Below, piece by piece: positions 6,542-11,711 of a DNA stretch of 11,711 nt. Source of the DNA: an uncultured Bacillota bacterium (GTDB taxonomy: Bacteria; Bacillota_I; Bacilli_A; RF39; UBA660). Location of the stretch: NCBI GenBank assembly GCA_947383065.1, contig CANDCB010000006.1:1-11711 (forward strand). Reading direction: 5' to 3'. Position 1 is the stretch's first letter; the number at the start of each line of letters is the position of its first letter. The notes below the pieces were generated by a model. The model saw only the letters and a list, made by a program, of their open reading frames with translations. It ran no database searches and was not told the origin of the DNA. Both the position numbers and the translations under genes were made by a program.

Positions 6542-6554
6542 TAGAGAGTGCTAA
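6528..6554. promoter_or_regulatory. CIRCE operator (HrcA binding site)
   Basis: The minus strand reads TTAGCACTC-N9-AAGTGCTAA, the CIRCE inverted repeat with one mismatch in the right arm (the consensus begins GAGTG). The 9-nt spacer is exact. Its overlap with the hsp20 -35 fits repression by HrcA. An additional TAGCACTT copy (plus strand 6518-6525) sits exactly 11 bp from the matching half-site (6529-6536). Confidence 0.9.
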
Positions 6555-6657
6555 TATTTTTGTTACTTCTAATATTATTTTATGTAAATTAAAATATTTT
6601 ATGTATTTTTTTATATAGAATATATAAATGAAGTTAAAAAAATATAGTAATTTTTAA

Positions 6658-6686
6658 TTGGCAGGAGAATTTATTTGACGTATAAT
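6658..6686 (+). promoter_or_regulatory. SigA promoter of the dus gene
   Basis: TTGGCA (6658-6663), 17 nt, then TATAAT (6681-6686). A second possible -35, TTGACG (6675-6680), directly abuts the -10 and could pair with TATAAA at 6700-6705 at a long spacing. AAAGAGG at 6704-6710 precedes the ATG at 6718. The rest of the 6555-6717 gap shows nothing else. Confidence 0.7.
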
Positions 6687-6717
6687 AGGATTAATATTTT
6701 ATAAAAGAGGTTTTTTT

Positions 6718-7710
6718 ATGTGGAAAATTGGGGATGTTGAGATTAAGAATAGAGTAGTTTTGGCACCTATGGCAGGAATTTCTAACACTTCATATCGCAA
6801 AATTATAAAGGAAATGGGTGCTGGATTAATTTATGCTGAGATGGTAAGTGATAAAGCGATAATGTATGGTAATGAAAAAACTTTTGATTTGCTTAAAATG
6901 AGTGAAGAAGAAAGACCAATTGTACAACAGATTTTTGGAAGTGATGTAGATTCTTTTGTTATTGCCGCAAAAGAAATAGAAAAAAAGATGCACCCAGATA
7001 TTATTGATATTAATATGGGATGTCCAGTACCTAAGGTTGCTTTAAGGGCTCAGGCAGGAAGTGCCCTTTTAAAAAACCCAAATAAAATTAAGGAAATTGT
7101 TGAAGCGGTTGTTAAAGCTGTTAATGTGCCTGTAACTGTTAAAATTCGTAGTGGTTGGGATGAAGACCACATTAATGCAGTTGAAGTTGCTAAGAAATGT
7201 GAAGCAGCGGGGGCAAGTGCAATAGCTATTCATGCGCGTACACGTAGTCAGGGCTATAGTGGTAAAGCTGATTGGAATATAATAAGACAAGTAAAAAAAG
7301 CAGTAAAAATTCCTGTTATTGGTAATGGAGATGTTACTACTCCACAGCTTGCCGAAAAAATGCTTGAAGAAACCGAATGTGATGCAGTGATGATTGGGCG
7401 AGGTGTTTTAGGTAATCCTTGGTTAATTAGAGATACTATTTATTATTTAGAAAATGGTATAATATTAGACCCAGTTTTACCTTGTGAAAAAGTAAGAATG
7501 ATGAAAAGACATTATGAATTATTACGTGAAGATAAGGGTGAAAAAGTAGCATTACTGGAAATAAGAAGTTTTATTACATGGTATTTAAAAGGAATGCCTG
7601 ATAGTAAAGAGGTAAAAAATTTAATTTGTCAATGTAAAAGTAGTGAAGAAATGTTTAAGATAATTGATGATTATAAGATTAGTCTTGATAAAAAAATGTG
7701 TAATAGTTAA
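6718..7710 (+). CDS. dusB: tRNA-dihydrouridine synthase, DusB-like
   Basis: A 330-residue FMN-dependent TIM-barrel enzyme that reduces uridine to dihydrouridine in the D-loop of tRNAs using NADPH. Motifs in order: LAPMAGISNTSYR (15-27, flavin binding; MAGVTD is usual), INMGCPVPKV (98-107) with catalytic C102, AQAGSALLKNP, TVKIRSGWD, IHARTRSQGYSGKADW (RNA and flavin contacts), PVIGNGDV, and IGRGVLGNPWL for the phosphate of FMN. The C-terminal ~85 residues are the helical tRNA-binding domain. The length is typical for DusB. AAAGAGG upstream fixes the start. It is a single-gene unit with its own promoter, convergent with the zinc-peptidase pair only 9 nt downstream. Assignment to the Dus family is firm; the DusB subfamily is likely. 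Confidence 0.93.
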   Translation: MWKIGDVEIKNRVVLAPMAGISNTSYRKIIKEMGAGLIYAEMVSDKAIMYGNEKTFDLLKMSEEERPIVQQIFGSDVDSFVIAAKEIEKKMHPDIIDINMGCPVPKVALRAQAGSALLKNPNKIKEIVEAVVKAVNVPVTVKIRSGWDEDHINAVEVAKKCEAAGASAIAIHARTRSQGYSGKADWNIIRQVKKAVKIPVIGNGDVTTPQLAEKMLEETECDAVMIGRGVLGNPWLIRDTIYYLENGIILDPVLPCEKVRMMKRHYELLREDKGEKVALLEIRSFITWYLKGMPDSKEVKNLICQCKSSEEMFKIIDDYKISLDKKMCNS

Positions 7711-7721
7711 AATTGACATTT
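7691..7721 (-). terminator. Weak terminator candidate between the convergent dus and zinc-peptidase genes
   Basis: AAATGT (7694-7699) pairs with ACATTT (7716-7721) around a 16-nt loop. On the minus strand a T-run follows (complement of 7691-7696). The stem is only 6 bp and A:T rich. It overlaps the ends of both genes. Confidence 0.3.
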
Positions 7722-8835
7722 ATAAAATTTTTTTCTTTACCATTTCTAATTCTTTATAATAAAGATGGATATTTTGACCAGGAATAATTCCTAGTTTTTT
7801 TATGGCTTCTAAATAGCTTTTATTATCAGGACATTTTAATGTAATTATTTTATATAGTAAATCTAAAGCTAATTCATTATCATCTTTATATATTAAATAT
7901 AATTCAACTGCTGTTAAATATGAAATGATATAGTGAATTTGTTCACGGATAAAAGTTTTAGTAAAGTCGCGAAAATTGATTTCTTGAGCGAATTGTGAAT
8001 GTTTAAAATATTCGTGTTGAAAGTTTTGATTATTTAGTTCTAAAAAAGGTATAGTTGAATACATTTTTAATTTAAAATAAATTATTTTGGCTAAATATAA
8101 ATAAAAGTTAAAGTCTGTTATTTTACAAGAGATATTATTTGAGTCAGAAATTATATGTGAATTGAAATCTAGACCAAGTAGTTCAAAAAATAAGGCGTCA
8201 ACTTCACGAAAACAAAAACGGTTTTGATCTTTTATGATTTCTCTATTTAAACTATATGAAAGTCCATGAGCCGATTCGTGAACCATTGTTAAAAAGTCAT
8301 GGTAAGTTTGTTTTAATATTATGTCAATATAAACTTCTGATGTACCTAGTATGGGAAAGGTTTCGCCTTCAAACATGTTTGGTCTTAGAGTTCTTCTAAA
8401 ATTTAGGCGATTTTTAAAATTACTTTGTAGTTTGGTGTAGCTATCACTAAAAATTCCTTTAAATTGTTGATAAAAATCGGAACTCAAAGTTGTAATACTA
8501 GTAGGTGATAAAAAAATTTTAGAAGGCTTTTCTCTTACTTTAATAGCGGGGTTACTAAAGGAGTTAACAAAACTTTTAATTATTTCTAGATAAGCATTAA
8601 ATTCATTAATACTTTTGAAATCATCAATTAGAATATCTTCTTTAGAATAGTGGGGAAAATTTGGTAGATGTAAAGGTAATCTTGAAAGATTTTGTTTAAA
8701 ATAATTTATTGCTTCTTCTAATGATTCTATGGTTTCTTTGATAGCTTGTCTTTCTAATTTATTTTTTGATAATTTGAGTTTATGTTGATAAAGGGTAAGT
8801 AAACTATTTAAATGTTTGATATCCCAATTATACAT
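7720..8835 (-). CDS. M3-like HExxH zinc metallopeptidase-like protein, downstream paralogue
   Basis: A 371-residue protein from the ATG at 8835. The GTG at 8844 is in frame, but AGGTG lies at the right distance from 8835. The zinc signature HESAH is at 186-190, with E211 (REVDALFFE) 21 residues later as third ligand and E218 beyond. This layout resembles the M3 (oligopeptidase) gluzincins, though the protein is shorter. The C-terminal part (IHYIISYLTAVELYLIYK) also recalls M3 helices. There is no signal peptide or membrane helix, so it should be cytoplasmic. It is a paralogue of the upstream gene: both start (L)YNW.IK, share the HExxH-N21-E block and share the IISY...EL..IYK block. The start overlaps the upstream stop in ATGTATAA, so the pair is translationally coupled. 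The substrate is unknown; a small-peptide substrate is an inference. Confidence 0.75.
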   Translation of the reverse strand: MYNWDIKHLNSLLTLYQHKLKLSKNKLERQAIKETIESLEEAINYFKQNLSRLPLHLPNFPHYSKEDILIDDFKSINEFNAYLEIIKSFVNSFSNPAIKVREKPSKIFLSPTSITTLSSDFYQQFKGIFSDSYTKLQSNFKNRLNFRRTLRPNMFEGETFPILGTSEVYIDIILKQTYHDFLTMVHESAHGLSYSLNREIIKDQNRFCFREVDALFFELLGLDFNSHIISDSNNISCKITDFNFYLYLAKIIYFKLKMYSTIPFLELNNQNFQHEYFKHSQFAQEINFRDFTKTFIREQIHYIISYLTAVELYLIYKDDNELALDLLYKIITLKCPDNKSYLEAIKKLGIIPGQNIHLYYKELEMVKKKIL

Positions 8836-10021
8836 TAAATTCACCTGAATTATTTAATTCGAGTTTAAGAGTTTTGATAATAGATTTTGTTTCTTCTTTA
8901 GTATGAGCTCCAATTGATATTTTTCTATTAAAAAATTCTTCGATACTCATATAGTGAGGAATTCTTAAAAATGTACGATAAATCATAATAGCTTTTGCTT
9001 TATCTTGTTTGTAGATATGTAATAATTCTAAAGAAACCATATAACTTATAATGTATATTGCTTCATCATCTATACTAGTACTTAAAACAGAATCTAAGTC
9101 TTCTTGGTTAAGACTATATTCTTTTTGAACAGTATTAAAAAATTCTTGGTTAGCTATACGATTATTTTCATTCCAAATTTGGATAATTCCTTCGTGAAGA
9201 CATAAAGAATTGGCGTGGTTAATATAAGATAATAAAGTTAAATAAGCTTCAAAAGCAATATGGTCTTTAGGAATATTGCCATAATTTTCATATTGAGCAA
9301 TTATTTCAGGAAATAATGCAGCTACTTCATTAAAAATAAATTCTTTAGATAAATATAAACTTTTGGGATTTATGATATAAGAAATAATGTGTCCGAATTC
9401 ATGAATAAAATTATATAATTTAGATATGTCATTTGTTTTTTCGACATTAATAAAATAACGTTTTATTAGGTCGATATAAGCTGAATCGGCAACCATTGTG
9501 TTATCTTGAGGTTTTTTAAAACGAATAGATGTAAAACGTTTTTTGAAAGCTCTTAAAAAAGTTGGATATAAAGATGGGAAAAAAATTTTATAAAATTTCT
9601 TAGTTAAACCTAAAGCTTTAGAAGTAGATATTTTAGCTCCAGTTATTTTGGCATAAGAATCTTCGGGGCTTAGTCTTTGAGATAAAATTTTCTCAATATC
9701 ATCTATATCATCTTCTAATTGAGCTGTTCTTTTTTGAAATAGTTTGACTAGTGAATAATAATGTTTGGATGTTTGTAAGTCATGTTCAATGCTTGATAAA
9801 GTGAAATCATATCCTTCTAAGCTAGTGCTATATTCTAATTCTTCATTAGGATTAGAATTATTTTTAGCTAAAAAATATTCTTCTTCTTCAATATAGATAT
9901 TTAACATGCGTAAAACACTTTTTATATAATCTTTTTTTTCTTGATTATTTTCATTTGTATACATTTTTGTTAGTTTTTTTCGTGCTTTTATTAAATCTTT
10001 AATACTCCAATTATATAACAT
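8828..10021 (-). CDS. M3-like HExxH zinc metallopeptidase-like protein, upstream paralogue
   Basis: A 397-residue protein with HEFGH at 207-211 and E232 (FNEVAALFPE) 21 residues later, then E239. This is a complete gluzincin zinc site, and HEFGH is exactly the form found in thimet-type M3 peptidases. The first ~120 residues are helical and strongly charged (EEEEY, LEDDIDDIEKIL), possibly coiled. The C-terminal block IYIISYMVSLELLHIYKQD aligns with the partner gene. There is no signal peptide or membrane segment. The start is supported by AAGGGGGAAA upstream of the ATG. It is first of a two-gene operon with its paralogue and is divergently transcribed from the putative large RNA. The protein is shorter than classical M3 enzymes (about 600 residues), so it may be a minimal or separate family. 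Confidence 0.78.
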   Translation of the reverse strand: MLYNWSIKDLIKARKKLTKMYTNENNQEKKDYIKSVLRMLNIYIEEEEYFLAKNNSNPNEELEYSTSLEGYDFTLSSIEHDLQTSKHYYSLVKLFQKRTAQLEDDIDDIEKILSQRLSPEDSYAKITGAKISTSKALGLTKKFYKIFFPSLYPTFLRAFKKRFTSIRFKKPQDNTMVADSAYIDLIKRYFINVEKTNDISKLYNFIHEFGHIISYIINPKSLYLSKEFIFNEVAALFPEIIAQYENYGNIPKDHIAFEAYLTLLSYINHANSLCLHEGIIQIWNENNRIANQEFFNTVQKEYSLNQEDLDSVLSTSIDDEAIYIISYMVSLELLHIYKQDKAKAIMIYRTFLRIPHYMSIEEFFNRKISIGAHTKEETKSIIKTLKLELNNSGEFNV

Positions 10022-10047
10022 AAAATTTCCCCCTTTTGTAGGCGTTT

Positions 10048-10076
10048 ATGATAGCATATTTGGGTAAAAAAAACAA
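10048..10076 (-). promoter_or_regulatory. Promoter of the zinc-peptidase pair
   Basis: The minus strand reads TTGTTT (10071-10076), 17 nt, TATCAT (10048-10053), with TG one base before the -10 (extended form). The leader would be about 20 nt and contains AAGGGGG. It is back to back with the RNA promoter at 10109-10137. Confidence 0.5.
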
Positions 10077-10108
10077 TATTATAAACGTTAAATAGGAAAT
10101 AAAAGATA

Positions 10109-10137
10109 TTGACTTGGATTATTAAAAAGTTTATACT
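10109..10137 (+). promoter_or_regulatory. SigA promoter of the large non-coding RNA
   Basis: TTGACT (10109-10114), 17 nt, TATACT (10132-10137): five of six consensus bases in each box at ideal spacing. No ribosome binding site with an ORF follows. Transcription should start near 10144. Confidence 0.7.
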
Positions 10138-10143
10138 TAATAT

Positions 10144-11041
10144 AGTAAGGTGGTATATAAGAAGGCAAAGACAATATTTTATTATAAAAAATAAAATATT
10201 AAATACTTTAAGAAAATAAAGTAAGAAAAGTAGTAAAACTACTAAGGATTCATGATGTAATATGAATTAATATTAACTTGAACATGTGTATTAATTTACA
10301 TTTGTATATTAACGATAGTTCGTTAAGCCAACAAGTTATTTTCCAGTAAGCTAATGTTACTGAAGAAGATATATATTTGTTACCATATATCTTATTGCCT
10401 TTTTATTAATCATTAAATGGTTAAATATTCATCGTCCATTTAGTTATTATTCGAGAAGAAATACTTACTTACCATGAAAATACTATTAATAGTTAGCATT
10501 TTCTATGAGCCAATAAGGATGATAGGGTTTTTATGAAAAGATGGAGAGCTTTCATACTAGCATTTTATAAATGAATCGCAGTATGTTATGCATTTTGTTT
10601 ATTTTGAATGTGTGTTTGCTAAAGAGAATCTTAGCTGAATTTGAACTATTTAAACATGTTTAGTTCTTTGTGAATTTAAGGTATAACTTTGTAGACATAT
10701 GACAATTTGACCGCGTTTAAAATTGGAGGAGTCTTAAACTTGTCTTGCAAGGGATTCAAGTAATCCAACTGCTGAGGATAGGATTTGCTAGTCAGCTGCT
10801 GGTAAGGAATATTCAATATGCTATATCGTGTGTGCGCGTATAAATAAAATTTAGCGATGAACTGGAGAACTCTTATACCAAAATGTAGTTAGACGTGAAT
10901 GTATTATATACAGGTACTAGTAGAATATACAGTATAATGAAAACTATCAAAATAGTATTAGATTCATTTTAGCTATGTGGAAGTCAATTTTGAAACGACA
11001 AATGCAAAGAAGGAAGAACGATGTGAAGTTCTTCTTTTTTT
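10144..11041 (+). ncRNA. Putative large structured non-coding RNA, about 900 nt, class unassigned
   Basis: No credible ORF exists in either strand of this stretch, yet it has its own promoter and terminator. It is full of perfect hairpins: 10173-10200 (11 bp), 10204-10223 (7 bp), 10229-10243 (6 bp), 10248-10267 (6 bp), 10309-10326 (6 bp) inside a longer-range pair 10274-10280/10332-10338, 10344-10362 (6 bp), 10366-10393 (9 bp), 10414-10442 (7 bp), 10476-10503 (bulged), 10532-10556 (7 bp), 10618-10635 (bulged), 10703-10725 (6 bp), 10752-10766 (5 bp) and 10943-10956 (5 bp). G+C is about 20% at 10201-10300 but about 39% at 10701-10860, suggesting a constrained 3' core. Size and style resemble giant ornate RNAs such as GOLLD (800-900 nt, conserved 3' half), ROOL and OLE. 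I cannot assign a family from sequence alone. The start and end are inferred from promoter and terminator. Confidence 0.7.
11013..11041 (+). terminator. Rho-independent terminator of the large RNA
   Basis: GAAGAAC (11013-11019) pairs perfectly with GTTCTTC (11028-11034) around an 8-nt loop and is followed by seven Ts (11035-11041). It separates the RNA from the downstream pyrophosphatase gene. Confidence 0.85.
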
Positions 11042-11068
11042 GTGTAAACATTTAAGAAAAAAATCTGT

Positions 11069-11097
11069 TTGCTTATAGTTATTGGTAGTGCTATAAT
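11069..11097 (+). promoter_or_regulatory. Upstream promoter candidate for the pyrophosphatase gene
   Basis: TTGCTT (11069-11074), 17 nt, TATAAT (11092-11097). It starts just after the RNA terminator and would give a leader of about 95 nt. Confidence 0.5.
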
Positions 11098-11123
11098 AAC
11101 TTGAAGTTTTTTGAGGGGCTAGA

Positions 11124-11142
11124 AAATCTTAAAATAAGATTT
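11124..11142. other. Inverted repeat in the ppaC leader
   Basis: AAATCTT (11124-11130) and AAGATTT (11136-11142) form a perfect 7-bp inverted repeat with a 5-nt loop, between the two ppaC promoter candidates and touching the second -35. No T-run follows on the plus strand, so it is not a terminator for ppaC. It could be an operator or leader hairpin. Confidence 0.35.
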
Positions 11143-11169
11143 AAAAATGTAAATTATATATGTTATACT
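11141..11169 (+). promoter_or_regulatory. Proximal extended -10 promoter candidate for ppaC
   Basis: TTAAAA (11141-11146), 17 nt, TATACT (11164-11169) preceded by TG at 11161-11162 (extended -10). The leader would be about 23 nt with AGGGAG at 11184-11189. Confidence 0.5.
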
Positions 11170-11198
11170 ATGAATAAAGATATAGGGAGTTGATATGT

Positions 11199-11711
11199 AT
11201 GCAAACAACATATATATTTGGACATAAAATACCAGATACTGATTCAGTATGTGCAAGTATTAGTTTGTCATATTTAAAAAATAAGCTAGGTGATAAAACA
11301 GAACCGCGAGTTATTGGTAATTTAAATAAAGAAACTAAGTTTGTTTTAGATTTTTTTGATGTGCCAGAACCTTCTTTTTTAAATGATGTTAAAGTTCAGA
11401 TAAAGAATATGCATTATGCCAAAGAAGCAATGGTAGAAGAACATGTTTCTATATATAGAGCATATAAGTATTTAGTTCATTTGGGAGTTACAGGATTGCC
11501 ACTTGTTAATAGGATGAAGAAATTAACAGGCTATGTTAATGCAAAAGAAATCTCTAAATATTTAATTGAAGGCGATATAAATTATTTACAAACTTCTTAT
11601 GATAATATTTTAGATACTTTGGGAGCAAAAGAAATATTACGATTTGATGAGGAAATTGAAGGAAATATTTTGGCCGCTTCTTATAAAAGCGAAACATTTA
11701 TTAATCGTGTT
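11199..11711 (+). CDS. ppaC: Manganese-dependent (family II) inorganic pyrophosphatase with CBS and DRTGG domains, N-terminal part
   Basis: The gene is cut by the window end; 171 codons are visible without a stop. The N-terminus reads TTYIFGHKIPDTDSVCASI, with H9, D13 and D15 in the positions of the metal ligands of family II (DHH-type) pyrophosphatases, which hydrolyse pyrophosphate to phosphate in the cytoplasm and drive biosynthetic reactions. From about residue 70 to 125 there is a CBS domain (AKEAMVEEHVSIYRAYKYL..GVTGLPLVN...LTGYVNAKEI). A DRTGG-like region begins near residue 135 (TSYDNILDTLGAKEIL..EIEGNILAASYK). In this subclass the insert binds adenine nucleotides and tunes activity. 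AGGGAG 9 nt upstream fixes the start. The ATG at 11195 is in another frame. The rest of the DHH domain, the second CBS and the DHHA2 domain should lie beyond the window. Confidence 0.92.
   Translation, partial: MQTTYIFGHKIPDTDSVCASISLSYLKNKLGDKTEPRVIGNLNKETKFVLDFFDVPEPSFLNDVKVQIKNMHYAKEAMVEEHVSIYRAYKYLVHLGVTGLPLVNRMKKLTGYVNAKEISKYLIEGDINYLQTSYDNILDTLGAKEILRFDEEIEGNILAASYKSETFINRV

Noticed and set aside
7069..7290. A 73-codon minus-strand reading frame
   Set aside because: It lies wholly inside dusB and shows Asn/Thr/Phe-rich shadow sequence with no supporting start signal.
8836..8844. GTG start adding three residues to the downstream zinc-peptidase paralogue
   Set aside because: AGGTG overlaps this GTG and is spaced for the ATG at 8835, which also matches the YNW start of its paralogue.
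10533..10574. A 13-residue ORF (MKRWRAFILAFYK) inside the large RNA
   Set aside because: It is very short, has only a weak AGGG upstream, and its start lies in a perfect hairpin (10532-10556). It could be a leader-like peptide, but nothing supports translation.
10144..11041. tmRNA, RNase P RNA, group I or group II intron, or tRNA cluster
   Set aside because: No tmRNA tag-reading frame or alanyl acceptor end, no RNase P core sequences, no intron-encoded protein or interrupted gene, and no cloverleaf were found. The T-arm-like 10752-10766 stands alone.
10144..11041. Decayed protein gene
   Set aside because: Stops are dense in all frames, no fragment resembles a protein family, and the promoter, terminator and many intact hairpins argue for a functional RNA.

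Overview
The window looks like chromosomal DNA of a very AT-rich, low-GC Firmicute-type bacterium (Bacilli/Erysipelotrichia/RF39-like gut lineages are plausible; the exact taxon cannot be read from the sequence). Supporting signs are AAGGAGG-type ribosome binding sites, SigA-type promoters (TTGACA/TATAAT, often with an extended TGn -10), a CIRCE heat-shock operator, factor-independent terminators and a family II pyrophosphatase. UGA is a real stop (it ends the cca-like gene) and Trp is TGG, so this is not a UGA-recoding mollicute. No mobile element, CRISPR array, tRNA or rRNA was seen.

Layout. (1) 113-3197, minus strand: a tight four-gene operon, read right to left. It encodes an unrecognised helical protein, a family-4-like uracil-DNA glycosylase, a diverged HhH-GPD DNA-glycosylase-like protein and a metallo-beta-lactamase-fold hydrolase. 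Overlaps and very short gaps suggest translational coupling. The two glycosylase-like genes suggest a base-excision repair theme. (2) 3324-4640, plus: a CCA-adding-enzyme/poly(A)-polymerase-family gene with an HD domain. An Asn sits where the first catalytic Asp of the DxD motif is expected. (3) 4688-5098, minus: a small membrane-anchored protein. (4) 5198-6025, plus: an AqpZ-type aquaporin with an extra charged tail. (5) 6090-6485, minus: Hsp20 under a CIRCE-controlled promoter. (6) 6718-7710, plus: a DusB-like tRNA-dihydrouridine synthase. (7) 7720-10021, minus: two overlapping paralogous genes for HExxH zinc-peptidase-like proteins. (8) 10022-11198: about 1.2 kb with no credible ORF. (9) 11199 to the window end, plus: the N-terminal part of a CBS/DRTGG-containing manganese-dependent inorganic pyrophosphatase.

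The most striking element is in region 8. A good promoter (TTGACT-N17-TATACT) and a clean terminator bracket about 900 nt that is dense in perfect short hairpins and changes from about 20% to about 39% G+C in its 3' part. I interpret it as a stand-alone large structured non-coding RNA, in size and style like the giant ornate RNAs (GOLLD, ROOL, OLE), but I cannot assign it to a class. It is transcribed divergently from the zinc-peptidase pair.

The genome is compact. Three terminators (after cca, aqpZ and hsp20) overlap the stop codon, and several inferred leaders are only about 12-30 nt long.
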